The notes under the pieces were generated by a model, which saw nothing but the letters and a program-made list of their open reading frames with translations, was not told the DNA's origin and did no database searches. The position numbers and the translations under genes were made by a program. Positions 43,023 through 52,406 of a stretch of DNA of 64,000 nucleotides are shown here, one piece after another (within the stretch, counting starts at the first letter, position 1; each line of letters opens with the position of its first letter). Origin of the DNA: RGIG1959 sp045637645 (GTDB taxonomy: Bacteria > Bacillota > Clostridia > Oscillospirales > Acutalibacteraceae); assembly GCA_045637645.1 (NCBI GenBank), contig JAZTZV010000028.1:17634-81633 (forward strand), given 5' to 3'.

Positions 43023-45665
43023 TCAATCCTTCAGCATGTTATCAAGGATACCGTTGACAGCGTAAAGCGCTTCGTCAACCTTCGTGATATCCTTACCGCC
43101 TGCCATCGCCATGTCGGGGCGTCCGCCGCCGCGACCGCCGCAGATCGACGCAACTTCGCGCACGATCGCGCCCGCATTCGCGCCGCGTTTGATCGCTTCG
43201 CTTCCGCAGCTGCAGCAGAACGTCACGGAGCCTTCCGCCGCACGCACGCCGGCAAACAACACAACCAAATTGCCGTCGTTGTTATCGCGGCAACGATCGG
43301 CAAGCGCGCGCATCGCGTCGTTGGTGACATCGGACAGCATCGTCACGATGACTTTCAGGCCCTTATAATCGGTAGCGTTGTTGAGCAAATCTTGAATTCG
43401 ACCCGAGGCCAAGCGGTTTTCGGCATCGGTCAATTTCGCTTGGGTTTCTTTATGCTCAGCGATGACTTGTGCCGCACGGCGGGTCACATCGTCACGCGAG
43501 TTGGCTTTCAAAATTTGAGCCGTCTCGTTCAACTGAGCGGTATAGCGATCGATCAGCGCAAGCACACCCGCACCCGTCACCGCTTCGATACGGCGCACGC
43601 CCGCCGCGACGGACGATTCGCTGATTACACGGAACAAACCGAGTTGCGAGGTGTTTGCCACGTGGGTGCCGCCGCAGAATTCGACCGACACACCGGACAC
43701 GTTGACCACGCGCACGACATCGCCGTACTTCTCGCCGAACAGCGCCATCGCGCCGAGTTTTTTCGCTTCATCGATCGGCATCTCGCGGATGTCGGTTTGC
43801 ACCGCGTCGAGGATCCAACCGTTGACAAGCGCCTCCACTTGAGCAATTTCGTCCGCCGTCATGGCCACGAAATGCGTGAAGTCAAAGCGCATTTTTTGAT
43901 TGTCGACAAGTTGACCCGCTTGCTCGACATGCGTGCCGAGAACTTGACGAAGCGCGGCTTGCAACAAGTGAGCCGCCGTATGGTTACGCATGGTCGCACC
44001 ACGCGTTTGTTTGTTAACCGTTGCTTTGACGGTGTCGCCGACACGAAGATCGCCGCTTTGTTGGACACCGCCGTGCGCAAAGACACCGTTCGTGCCTTTG
44101 AAGGTTTCCAGTACTTCGAAATTGCCGCCTTCTGCGGTCATCACGCCGACATCGCCGACTTGACCGCCGCTCTCGGCATAGAACGGAGTGACATCAAGCA
44201 CCACGATCGCCTCGTCGCCTTCGGTGATGCTGTCGACCAACTCGTTGTCGCGCACAAGTGCTTTAACGGTCGCATTCGCTTCCAGCGTGTCGTAACCGAC
44301 AAACGAGGACGCTTCCAACTGCTCGATTACAGCCGCCTTGCCCTTCCAAGCATCGGCACCCGCATCCTTACGCGCCTCACGTGCACGGGTGCGTTGTTCA
44401 AGCATGCACGCATTGAACGCGTCTTCGTCCACCTTGAGGCCTTTTTCTTCCAGAATATCGCGAGTCAAATCCACAGGGAAACCATAGGTATCATACAGCT
44501 TGAAGGCATCTTCGCCCGAAAGCGTGTCGCCCTTCATTTCGATCAGCATCGAGTCCAGCACCGCCAAACCGCTGTCGATGGTTTTGCCGAAGGCTTCCTC
44601 TTCCTTCTCGATGAGCATGCGGATGTAATCTTGCTTTTCGGCAAGCTCGGGATACGCACTGTGATTCTCGGCGATGACCGTATCCGCCACTTTGTAGAGG
44701 AACGGCTCTTTGATGCCGAGCAAACGACCGTGACGCGCCGCACGACGGAGCAAACGGCGCAAAACATAGCCGCGACCCGCGTTCGAAGGCGAAACACCGT
44801 CGCCGATCATAAAGACGGTCGAACGGATGTGGTCGGTGATGACGCGCAAGGACACATCGGTCTTTTCGTCTTCTTTATAGGTCACACCGGCGATCGAGCT
44901 GATGTGTTTCATGATGTTTTGCACGGTGTCAACCTCAAACAGGTTGCCGACACCTTGCATAATGCAGGCAAGACGCTCAAGTCCCATGCCCGTATCGATG
45001 TTGGGATGCTCAAGCGGCGAATAGTTGCCGTTGCCGTCATTGTCAAATTGGGTGAACACGAGGTTCCAGAACTCGACATAACGATCGCACTCACAGCCAA
45101 CGCCGCAGTTCGGGTCGCCGCAGCCGTATTCTTCGCCGCGGTCGAAATAAAGCTCCGAGCAAGGGCCGCAAGGACCGCTGCCGTGCTCCCAGAAGTTGTC
45201 GGCTTTGCCCAGACGCACAATGTGCGACGGATCAACGCCAACCTCATTGACCCAGATGTCTTTTGCCTCATCGTCGTTTTCATAGATCGAGATCCAAATG
45301 CGGTCCACGGGAAGTTCCAGCACTTTGGTGCAGAATTCCCACGCCCACGCAGTCGCTTCATGCTTGAAGTAATCGCCGAAGCTGAAGTTACCGAGCATCT
45401 CGAAATAGGTGCCGTGGCGCGCGGTTTTGCCGACGCGCTCGATGTCGGGCGTACGGATGCACTTTTGGCAGGTGGTCACGCGTTTGCGAGGCGGCGTGAC
45501 TTCACCGGTGAAATATTTCTTCATCGGTGCCATGCCCGAGTTGATGAGCAACAACGATTTATCGTTGTTGGGCACGAGCGAAAAGCTCGGCAAGCGCAGG
45601 TGATCCTTGCTTTCGAAGAAAGCGAGGTACTTTTCGCGCAGTTCGTTCAGTCCTGTCCATTGCAT
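43023..45665 (-). CDS. alaS: Alanine--tRNA ligase AlaS
   Basis: An 880-residue class II synthetase of standard length. The catalytic domain starts MQWTGLNELREKYLAFFESKDHLRLPSFSLVP, with motif 2 around TCQKCIRTPDIERVGKTARHGTYFEMLGNFSFGDYFK and motif 3 later. The editing domain has the zinc ligands HNHTAAHLLQ and CGGTHVANTSQLG, and the C-terminal oligomerization domain contains GGGRPDMAMAGG. An unusual CDRYVEFWNLVF preceded by several cysteines (CGDPNCGVGCECD) is typical of clostridial AlaS. AAGGAG precedes the ATG at 45665. Expression is controlled by the T-box leader. Confidence 0.98.
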   Translation of the reverse strand: MQWTGLNELREKYLAFFESKDHLRLPSFSLVPNNDKSLLLINSGMAPMKKYFTGEVTPPRKRVTTCQKCIRTPDIERVGKTARHGTYFEMLGNFSFGDYFKHEATAWAWEFCTKVLELPVDRIWISIYENDDEAKDIWVNEVGVDPSHIVRLGKADNFWEHGSGPCGPCSELYFDRGEEYGCGDPNCGVGCECDRYVEFWNLVFTQFDNDGNGNYSPLEHPNIDTGMGLERLACIMQGVGNLFEVDTVQNIMKHISSIAGVTYKEDEKTDVSLRVITDHIRSTVFMIGDGVSPSNAGRGYVLRRLLRRAARHGRLLGIKEPFLYKVADTVIAENHSAYPELAEKQDYIRMLIEKEEEAFGKTIDSGLAVLDSMLIEMKGDTLSGEDAFKLYDTYGFPVDLTRDILEEKGLKVDEDAFNACMLEQRTRAREARKDAGADAWKGKAAVIEQLEASSFVGYDTLEANATVKALVRDNELVDSITEGDEAIVVLDVTPFYAESGGQVGDVGVMTAEGGNFEVLETFKGTNGVFAHGGVQQSGDLRVGDTVKATVNKQTRGATMRNHTAAHLLQAALRQVLGTHVEQAGQLVDNQKMRFDFTHFVAMTADEIAQVEALVNGWILDAVQTDIREMPIDEAKKLGAMALFGEKYGDVVRVVNVSGVSVEFCGGTHVANTSQLGLFRVISESSVAAGVRRIEAVTGAGVLALIDRYTAQLNETAQILKANSRDDVTRRAAQVIAEHKETQAKLTDAENRLASGRIQDLLNNATDYKGLKVIVTMLSDVTNDAMRALADRCRDNNDGNLVVLFAGVRAAEGSVTFCCSCGSEAIKRGANAGAIVREVASICGGRGGGRPDMAMAGGKDITKVDEALYAVNGILDNMLKD

Positions 45666-45689
45666 AGTGTGTAATCTCCTTTCGGTGAA

Positions 45690-45962
45690 TCAAATCCAGA
45701 AAAAATATAAAAAGCTCCCATCCCGAAATGGGACGGAAGCTTCCGTGGTACCACCCAAATTGCCGCCGTCTTTTGACAGCGACCGCTTTTCTTCCCTTTA
45801 ACGCAGGGGTTACGTCGCGATTCATCATCGCAAGGCTCCGAAGCGGCTCACAGATTCGTATTTGTCAGGTCGTTTTTCAGCCATCGACGACGCTCGTCGC
45901 GAACGACCCTCTCTGAGACAACGAAACGGTTTCTTCTTCATCATTGCCGTTTGCAATATCGT
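45690..45962 (-). promoter_or_regulatory. T-box riboswitch leader of alaS
   Basis: The T-box core GGTGGTACCACG is on the minus strand at 45745-45756. It is followed by the terminator stem pairing 45713-45724 with 45730-45741 and a T-rich tail. Upstream are Stem I marks: GATGAAGA, AGAGAG and the distal loop GGCTGAAA, with helix arms TTGTC/GACAA and GGTCGTT/AACGACC. Uncharged tRNA-Ala should pair with the specifier and the TGGT bulge (fits ACCA ends) to stop termination. I could not place the alanine specifier codon with confidence. This element fills the 349-base gap between alaS and the PBP gene. Confidence 0.93.
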
Positions 45963-45966
45963 GATT

Positions 45967-45995
45967 AGTATACCTTAAATCCAAAGGCTTGTCAA
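45967..45995 (-). promoter_or_regulatory. Promoter of alaS
   Basis: On the minus strand: -35 TTGACA, a 17-base spacer, and -10 TATACT, immediately before the T-box leader. Confidence 0.85.
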
Positions 45996-46014
45996 CCGTT
46001 TTGCACAGAATTCT

Positions 46015-47622
46015 TCAATTCGTGCATAACCCCGCTTCGAACAAGCCGTCGGCGATCCGCGCGAAAAGCGGCGCGGCGGGTTTGCCGTTTTCGCCGCCGT
46101 TTTCAGAGAGCACCGTCACGATATATTGCGGATGTTCGGCGGGATAGACACCTGTAAACCAGCTTTGCACAACCTCTTCACCGTCGACGATCCAACCCGT
46201 TTCGGCCGTTCCCGTTTTTCCCGCCGCCGAATATTGTGCGGGAGTCGCCCTGACCCCTGTTCCGTTTTCAACGACCGACTTAAGCATTTGAGTAAGTTGA
46301 CGTGCTGTTTTTGAACCAAACAGGCGTGTAGATCGAGTCTCATTCGGCGCACGCGTTACCATGCCGTTTTCATCGACAATCCCATAAAACAGCGACGGTG
46401 CCGAAACAACGCCGTCGTTTGCAACCGCCTGCATCAACATCGACACATGATACGGCGTCAACAGCAAATCACCTTGACCGATTGATAAATTGGCAAGCGC
46501 GGCATCCGCACTCAAATCACGCCTTGACGGCAAAACACCGCCAGCGGTTTGCATACCGTCAAGCAAAATTACGCTCTGCGCCGCCCCCGCTCGCAACGCC
46601 ATTTCATAAATCACATCCGCACCGACTGCCAGCGCCAACTCAATGAAATAACAGTTACAGGACACCGCCATCGCCTGTTCCATCGTTAGAACGCCGTCTC
46701 CAAGCTTATTGTGGCAATAAAACCGCACGCCGTCGACTTCCGTATACCCGTTACAAGTGAACGTTGTATCTGCAGATATCCCCTGTTCCAACGCCGCGGC
46801 GGCAACCAAAATTTTGAAAACCGATCCGCAATTGTAGTCGATGCGCGTTCGATCCAACAAGGGCGACGACGCGTCCGCAAGCGATGTCTCCACCGCATTT
46901 TGATCATAAAGCGGCAAGCTGACCGACGCAAGTATCTCTCCGCTTACAGCGTCCGTAACAAGCACGGCTCCCCGCTCAAGATATTGCACTGCCTCGGTTT
47001 GCACCACACGCTGAACATCCTCATCAAGCGTCAAAACAATTCCACCGTTCGCACGAGGCAACGTGTTCTCCAAATATTGTTCACCGTCTGCATTGACCCG
47101 ACCGAGTGCATCCACAGCATAGACGACCTCCGCTTTGCCTGTAAACGAATGCAATACCTCCTCAAACACACTCTCTACACCTGTGACGCCCATGTTTTGA
47201 TCGTCTGTATACCCGATGACGTGACGCGCTAAAGCTTCATCGCCGTATCGAATCGGGGCTTTCACCTGTGTTACGCCTTTGCACGGCGGGAGCCACGCAT
47301 CCAAGCGAACTTTGGCACAGTCTCCACGTGTCAAGGTTTCGCACACACGGTGGCGATACGGATTGGACAACGCGGTTTCCATCAACGACACACTCGCCGT
47401 GTTCGGCATCACCAACGCTGTATGTTCAACAGAACCGTTCACAAGCGGACGCAAAAAGCGATCGTAAATCGTTCCTCTCGCCACTGCCAAGGTTTGCCGC
47501 CGCGTGGATTGCGCTTCGGAAGCGGTTTGCAACTCCCCATTCGCCAACCAAAACAGCCGCGCCGTGATCCCGAAAAACACGACGGCGATCGCCGTCAACA
47601 CCGCTGTCGCACGTCTCATCAT
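46015..47622 (-). CDS. Penicillin-binding protein, class B transpeptidase
   Basis: A 535-residue peptidoglycan transpeptidase. One membrane segment at about residues 6-24 anchors it outside. The dimerization part (RGTIYDRFLRPLVN, YTDDQNMGVTGVESVFEEVL) precedes the catalytic domain. The active-site motifs are SVFK near residue 267, SCN near 322 and KTGT near 470. It lacks a C-terminal PASTA domain, so it is closer to PBP2/SpoVD-like sporulation or elongation enzymes than to the large FtsI forms. The ATG at 47622 takes its ribosome binding site (AGAGGTG) from the 3' arm of a terminator hairpin. Last gene of a long run. Confidence 0.92.
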   Translation of the reverse strand: MMRRATAVLTAIAVVFFGITARLFWLANGELQTASEAQSTRRQTLAVARGTIYDRFLRPLVNGSVEHTALVMPNTASVSLMETALSNPYRHRVCETLTRGDCAKVRLDAWLPPCKGVTQVKAPIRYGDEALARHVIGYTDDQNMGVTGVESVFEEVLHSFTGKAEVVYAVDALGRVNADGEQYLENTLPRANGGIVLTLDEDVQRVVQTEAVQYLERGAVLVTDAVSGEILASVSLPLYDQNAVETSLADASSPLLDRTRIDYNCGSVFKILVAAAALEQGISADTTFTCNGYTEVDGVRFYCHNKLGDGVLTMEQAMAVSCNCYFIELALAVGADVIYEMALRAGAAQSVILLDGMQTAGGVLPSRRDLSADAALANLSIGQGDLLLTPYHVSMLMQAVANDGVVSAPSLFYGIVDENGMVTRAPNETRSTRLFGSKTARQLTQMLKSVVENGTGVRATPAQYSAAGKTGTAETGWIVDGEEVVQSWFTGVYPAEHPQYIVTVLSENGGENGKPAAPLFARIADGLFEAGLCTN

Positions 47623-47668
47623 AAAAAACACCTCTTTGAAAGGAGTGTATCCTTTCAAGAGGTGTTTT
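47623..47668 (-). terminator. Terminator hairpin that contains the PBP ribosome binding site
   Basis: On the minus strand, 47651-47668 pairs with 47624-47642 (19 pairs less one bulged base), followed at once by six T that run into the PBP ATG at 47622. The 3' arm holds AGAGGTG, the only ribosome binding site for that gene. Confidence 0.85.
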
Positions 47669-47676
47669 AAACAGAT

Positions 47677-48924
47677 TTATGCGGTTGTGATATCGTCGGT
47701 GCGTTCTTTGCGAAGAAGCGAACCGATCGGAAGCGGACGATCGTATGCGATCGACAGCGGCATATCGGGATGCGGCGTACATTCGATCGGATTGCCGTCG
47801 CCGTCGCGCAAATCCGTTGCCGTCAACAGCACGGGCGGTTGCGACGGGATCAGCGCGTCAAGTGTATCATTTACGAAAAAGCGGTTGCGCTGACGCAACA
47901 GCAAGCGTCCGTTATCATAACCGACCACGACCGCCGCCACTTCGTACGATCGCACATAACCGCCGAACGCATTGTTCTGCGTCGGTTGACCGAAATAAAA
48001 ACCGGTGCTGTACGGACGGTGGCTGACCTTATTGGCTTCTTCGAGCACCCATGCGGGCGTTTGATACGAAGCATCGCACCCCGAAGCATAATATCCGTCG
48101 ATTGCCTGACGGTAGGCGTTGGTCACGACCGCCACGTAATACGGTGCTTTGGCACGTCCCTCGATTTTAAACGATGTGATACCCGCTTGATGCAACTGCG
48201 GAATATGCTCGAGCATATTCAAATCATTGGCATTAAACAAATAGGTGCCTTTGCCGTGTTCTTCGGCTGACATCACACGATCGGGGCGATGCGGTTCGAT
48301 GAATTCATACCCCCAACGGCACGGTTGCGAGCAATCGCCTCGCCCTGCATCGCGTCCCGCCAGATAATACGAAAACATACAACGGCCCGAAATCGCCATG
48401 CACATGGCACCGTGCACAAACGCTTCCAGTTCCAGTTCTTTCGGCGTTTTAGCGCGAAGCGTTGCGATGTCCTCCATGGACATTTCGCGCGCCAACACCA
48501 CGCGCGACACACCCATGTCATAAAGCATGGAGGCGGTTGCGTAGTTTACGACACCGAGTTGCGTCGACGCATGAATTTGGCAATGCGGCGCATGACGTTT
48601 CACAAGCGGCAAAATGCCGATATCTGCCACAATCAGTGCATCAGCACCCGCATCGTCAACTTGCTCCAAAAACGCAGGCAACCGATCCACTTCGTCGTTA
48701 CGCGGAAGAGTGTTGCACGTCACATACACGCGTTTTTCGCACGCATGCACGCGTTCCACCGCCGACCGAAGCGCATCGAGGTCAAAATTCTTGCAAGCGG
48801 TTCGCATACCGAACGATGTACCCGCCAAATAGACCGCATCGGCACCATACATCAACGCCGCGTCCAAGCGATCGACATCTCCCGCAGGAGACAACAATTC
48901 AATTGAAGGTTTCATATCACTCAT
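47677..48924 (-). CDS. Peptidase U32 family protein (tRNA hydroxylation, TrhP-like)
   Basis: A 415-residue protein of family U32, matching the YegQ/YrrO (TrhP) group needed for 5-hydroxyuridine at tRNA position 34. The opening ELLSPAGDVDRLDAALMYGADAVYLAG and the Cys-containing block FVHGAMCMAISGRCMFSYYLAGRDAGRGDCSQPCRWGYEF are the U32 signature, followed by DLNMLEHIPQLHQAGITSFKIEGRAK. The ATG at 48924 overlaps the stop of the shorter mltG copy by eight bases, with GGAG nine bases upstream. An mltG neighbour is conserved in Bacillus. A hairpin terminator follows. Confidence 0.9.
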   Translation of the reverse strand: MSDMKPSIELLSPAGDVDRLDAALMYGADAVYLAGTSFGMRTACKNFDLDALRSAVERVHACEKRVYVTCNTLPRNDEVDRLPAFLEQVDDAGADALIVADIGILPLVKRHAPHCQIHASTQLGVVNYATASMLYDMGVSRVVLAREMSMEDIATLRAKTPKELELEAFVHGAMCMAISGRCMFSYYLAGRDAGRGDCSQPCRWGYEFIEPHRPDRVMSAEEHGKGTYLFNANDLNMLEHIPQLHQAGITSFKIEGRAKAPYYVAVVTNAYRQAIDGYYASGCDASYQTPAWVLEEANKVSHRPYSTGFYFGQPTQNNAFGGYVRSYEVAAVVVGYDNGRLLLRQRNRFFVNDTLDALIPSQPPVLLTATDLRDGDGNPIECTPHPDMPLSIAYDRPLPIGSLLRKERTDDITTA

Positions 48925-49768
48925 ACATTCCGACTCCGTGCTCAATGCACCAGGATTCATGTTCATAAAAGGTTTCGAAAAATGCCGTTTCGCCCGTAGA
49001 GACGATGCTGGCAAAATAGAAGCAATCGATGATATCGGGTTCTTGGGATGGATTGAGTGCCGCGTTGATCGCCGCCAAACCGGGATTGCAAATCGCACCA
49101 ACGGGCAAGCCCTCTCGCTCATAGGTGTTGTAATCGGTCATCTCAACTTGCAAATGATCCTGTAACAACACGTAATCTTCGGTTGAATCCATTTGCAAAT
49201 ACGGAAACTCGCTTGCGTTCTCCAAGCGGTTGTACAACACACGCGTAACACGCGGCATATCGCTTTCTTTACCCGCCTCCATTTGTGCGATCGATGCCAA
49301 AATCAACACTTCGTTGAGTGTCATGCCCGATGCACGTATATCCGCACGCATATCCCCATCGACACGAACCGCAAAGTTGTCAAGCATCGTGCGGACAACC
49401 GTTTGCGCGTCACTGTCTTTGTAAAATTCATATGTATCGGGGAACAAATAACCCTCGAGCAAATACGCACGACCCGCACGATCATCCGAAGTCAACTCCG
49501 CGAGAAAATCGTATTCGTTCCAATCAACGGCTGTCACCGCTTCATAAAACGCCGCCGAAGAGCAAACGTCGTTTTCGTCGAGCAACGCGGCGATTGCCTC
49601 CACCGTAAAGCCTTCGGGAATCGTGACTGTGACCGTTTCGAGAATGTCCACGGGTTGCGTTTCCTCCGGTTTGGTCGGGGTGTTTAAAAGACCGAGATCC
49701 AAAGCGGAACATGCCGTCAAAGAAAGCATCATCACAACAGTCAAAAGAATTGCCAAAAGAGATTTCAT
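48917..49768 (-). CDS. Truncated MltG paralogue with lipoprotein signal
   Basis: A 283-residue YceG/MltG-type endolytic transglycosylase domain. It begins with its own lipoprotein signal (MKSLLAILLTVVMMLSLTAC) instead of the cytoplasmic region and membrane helix of MltG. From ETVTVTIPEG onward it copies the neighbouring full MltG: in the last 71 residues I count 64 identities. The catalytic-type Glu in ILASIAQMEAG is kept, as is YNTYEREGLPVGAICNPG. It lacks the first extracellular LysM-like domain (PEGASTQDVAELL). I infer a recent tandem duplication followed by exchange of the N-terminus. It may be an active free-standing lipoprotein. Confidence 0.88.
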   Translation of the reverse strand: MKSLLAILLTVVMMLSLTACSALDLGLLNTPTKPEETQPVDILETVTVTIPEGFTVEAIAALLDENDVCSSAAFYEAVTAVDWNEYDFLAELTSDDRAGRAYLLEGYLFPDTYEFYKDSDAQTVVRTMLDNFAVRVDGDMRADIRASGMTLNEVLILASIAQMEAGKESDMPRVTRVLYNRLENASEFPYLQMDSTEDYVLLQDHLQVEMTDYNTYEREGLPVGAICNPGLAAINAALNPSQEPDIIDCFYFASIVSTGETAFFETFYEHESWCIEHGVGMYE

Positions 49769-49836
49769 AAACAATTCCTCCATTTTCTTTGCTCAAACTC
49801 GCTCAATTCACATCCCACGAGGTCGTTACACATCGA

Positions 49837-51234
49837 TCACTCGTACATACCGACGCCATGCTCAATGCACCACGCCTCATGCTCGTCAAAGGTTTCAAAG
49901 AACTCCGTTTCGCCCGTCGACACGATACTCGCGAAATAGAAGCATTCCATAATATCGGGTTCTTGCGAAGGGTTAAGAGCCGCATTGATCGCCGCCAAAC
50001 CGGGGTTGCAAATCGCGCCGACCGGCAATCCGGAACGGACGTAGGTGTTGTAATCCGTATCCGCTACCGTGATCTTCGACGGCAGATTGAGCATGTAGTC
50101 TTCCGTCGAGTCAAGTTGCAAGCACGGGAAGGCGCCTGTATTCTCCAGGCGGTTACGCACCACACGCATAACGCGCGGCATATCCTCGTCCTCGCCCGCT
50201 TCCATTTGCGCAATCGATGCCAAAATCAACACTTCGTTGAGCGTTTTACCCGAGGCTTTGATAGAAGCGCGAGTGTCAGCATCAACACGAACCGCAAAGT
50301 TATCGAGCATCGTACGGATCGCCGTTTCGGCGGCACCGTCCATATAGAACTCATAGGTATCGGGGAACAAATAGCCCTCAAGCAAATAGGCGCGGCCCGC
50401 GCGTTCTTCTGCTGTCAATTCGGCGATAAAATCATAATCATCGTAGCTGATGGTCGTCAGCGCCGTATAGAATTCTTTCGATGTGCAAACGCCGCTTTCC
50501 TCCATTTGCTTCGCGATCGCATCGATCGTCGAACCTTCTCGGATCGTGACCGTGACCGTTTCGCGCATCTCAAGCGTTTGCAATCCGTCCGCGATACCCG
50601 CGTATCCCATGTTTGCCGAGACGGTATGGACACCGGGGTGGAAACTGCCGTCTGCTTTCATCAAGCGACAGAACACACGGAAGAAGAGCGGCGATTCGAT
50701 GATTCCCTCATCTTTGAGAAGTTCCGCAACATCTTGCGTGGACGCACCTTCGGGAACTCTCACGTCAATATTCATCGTCGAGCGACCGATGCCGGTCACA
50801 TCCACGATCGCCACACGAATCGGCCACGCCAACAACAACGATACCGCCAGCACGCACACAAGGTAGATCAGCGCTTTCAAATAGCCCATGCCTTCCTCGT
50901 ACAGTCCGCGCACTTCGTATTCTTCATCTTCCTTATCGGATGCTTTTTTCTCGGTGTCGCTTTCGGCAACATCGATCACACGCGTGGATGTACCGGGCAT
51001 CTCCACCGTATTCGAAGACGACTCAAACGTACGGACATCCTCCTCGCCCACCTCAAACTGCGCCGTTTGGGCGATCGGCTCCTCATCGTCTTGTTCAAAG
51101 CTGAGATAAGACGTGGTTTCTTGCGAACGACCGCGATTCTCCAAATCCATGCGATCCGTCGTCGGCAGTGTATCCGCATAGATCTCATTCAAAATAGCGG
51201 TCAGGTCATCGTGTTTCTGTTGATCGTTGCTCAC
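49837..51234 (-). CDS. mltG: Endolytic murein transglycosylase MltG
   Basis: A 465-residue membrane enzyme that cuts nascent glycan strands and sets their length. Residues 1-115 are cytoplasmic, acidic and low-complexity. A membrane helix covers about 119-141 (LKALIYLVCVLAVSLLLAW). Then come a LysM-like domain (RVPEGASTQDVAELLKDEGII) and the YceG catalytic domain from about residue 225, with ILASIAQMEAG carrying the conserved Glu. The start is a GTG at 51234 with GGAGG eight bases upstream. The 3' half is nearly repeated by the next gene downstream, 68 bases on. Confidence 0.95.
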   Translation of the reverse strand: MSNDQQKHDDLTAILNEIYADTLPTTDRMDLENRGRSQETTSYLSFEQDDEEPIAQTAQFEVGEEDVRTFESSSNTVEMPGTSTRVIDVAESDTEKKASDKEDEEYEVRGLYEEGMGYLKALIYLVCVLAVSLLLAWPIRVAIVDVTGIGRSTMNIDVRVPEGASTQDVAELLKDEGIIESPLFFRVFCRLMKADGSFHPGVHTVSANMGYAGIADGLQTLEMRETVTVTIREGSTIDAIAKQMEESGVCTSKEFYTALTTISYDDYDFIAELTAEERAGRAYLLEGYLFPDTYEFYMDGAAETAIRTMLDNFAVRVDADTRASIKASGKTLNEVLILASIAQMEAGEDEDMPRVMRVVRNRLENTGAFPCLQLDSTEDYMLNLPSKITVADTDYNTYVRSGLPVGAICNPGLAAINAALNPSQEPDIMECFYFASIVSTGETEFFETFDEHEAWCIEHGVGMYE

Positions 51235-51264
51235 ACAACATTCCTCCAGTCAGGGAAAATGCGT

Positions 51265-51861
51265 TTATCGATTTCGACGGTCAATCCGTCGAATATACTG
51301 TTCGGTTACCAATGTTTCCACAGGACGATCGTAGCGTCCGTGGGGCAAATGCCGTTCGATACAATCGCTGTAGCAGAGTCCGACGAGCGATCCGCCGAAG
51401 CCCGCTAAATACCGATCGTAATAGCCTTTGCCGTAGCCGAGTCGAAACCCTTCCAAATCGTAGCAAAGCGCGGGAACCAAACACAAGCCTTGACTCAAAT
51501 CGGTGACAAGCTTGTCGGGATCGGGAATCGGTTCCAAGACACCGAACGTGCCGGGAACCAATTCGTCAAGCGATTCAATGTAATACGATTCCATGAAACG
51601 CGTATCGGGGATGCAGCGCGGCACCGCCACACGTTTTCCGTCCGCAAGAGCGCGACGGATGATCTCATGAGTATCCACCTCGATCGCCGTCGAGACATAG
51701 CAAAGCAATGTGTCGCACTTGGCGTATTGCCACAAACGGCGCACATGCTCGGCGATGCGGCGATCCTTGGCACTTTTTTCCGCTTCATCCATCGCGCGAC
51801 GTTGCGCTTTGTAGCGTTCGCGCAATTCTTGTTTGATGGGGCGAATATCCTTTACTTGCAT
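51265..51861 (-). CDS. 5-formyltetrahydrofolate cyclo-ligase
   Basis: A 198-residue MTHFS/YgfA-type enzyme that converts 5-formyl-THF to 5,10-methenyl-THF with ATP. Motifs are the N-terminal IKQELRERYKAQRRAM, PRCIPDTRFMESYYI and the ATP/substrate motif GFRLGYGKGYYDRYL. The ATG at 51861 overlaps the DJ-1 gene stop by ten bases. It works in the same folate pool as glyA and thyX. Length is typical. Confidence 0.94.
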   Translation of the reverse strand: MQVKDIRPIKQELRERYKAQRRAMDEAEKSAKDRRIAEHVRRLWQYAKCDTLLCYVSTAIEVDTHEIIRRALADGKRVAVPRCIPDTRFMESYYIESLDELVPGTFGVLEPIPDPDKLVTDLSQGLCLVPALCYDLEGFRLGYGKGYYDRYLAGFGGSLVGLCYSDCIERHLPHGRYDRPVETLVTEQYIRRIDRRNR

Positions 51862-52394
51862 TGAATCACTTCTCTCAATTCGTCTGCTTTTTCTTTTGAT
51901 ACCAACGCCGCAACCAATGCCAATCCGAACGCATCGGCAACGCCCGCTCCCTTGGCGGTTACAATGTTGCCGTCGGTCACGACAGAATCTTGTTTCACGT
52001 TCGCACCTTCGAGTGCGTTTTCAAAACCGGGATAGCAAACCGCACATTTGCCGTTCAAAAAGCCGCGATGCCCGAGGACACTCGGGGCGGCACAAATCGC
52101 GCCGAGAACCAATCCGTGATCATACGCGTAGCCGATCGTCTTTTGCACGGTTTCGGACGCTTCCAAGTTGAGCGTTCCGGGCATACCACCCGGTAACACG
52201 ACCGCCTCAAGAGACGCGGTCGTTACATCCGCTTCGAGCATATCCGCCGTCACGGCAATGCCGTGCGCGCCGCGCACAACAAGCGCCCCCCCCACCGCCA
52301 CGGTTTTAACATCGCAACCCGCACGGCGAAGCAAATCGATCGGTGCGATCGCTTCCATTTCTTCAAAGCCTTCGGCCAAAAACACATAGATCAT
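51852..52394 (-). CDS. DJ-1/PfpI family protein (YajL-like)
   Basis: A 180-residue DJ-1 superfamily protein. The reactive Cys is in GAICAAPSVLG and its partner Glu is in AEGFEEMEAIAPID. The tail of the fold (VTAKGAGVADAFGLALVAAL) is the YajL/ThiJ type. Family members act on methylglyoxal or protect from oxidative damage; the exact role is debated. GGAG lies nine bases before the ATG at 52394. It is encoded between the GNAT and cyclo-ligase genes in the same run. Confidence 0.93.
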   Translation of the reverse strand: MIYVFLAEGFEEMEAIAPIDLLRRAGCDVKTVAVGGALVVRGAHGIAVTADMLEADVTTASLEAVVLPGGMPGTLNLEASETVQKTIGYAYDHGLVLGAICAAPSVLGHRGFLNGKCAVCYPGFENALEGANVKQDSVVTDGNIVTAKGAGVADAFGLALVAALVSKEKADELREVIQCK

Positions 52395-52406
52395 ATATCA
52401 AAACTC

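Noticed and set aside
43002..45674. An 890-codon open frame antisense to alaS
   Set aside because: It mirrors alaS codon phase, lacks a ribosome binding site and resembles no protein; alaS itself is unmistakable.
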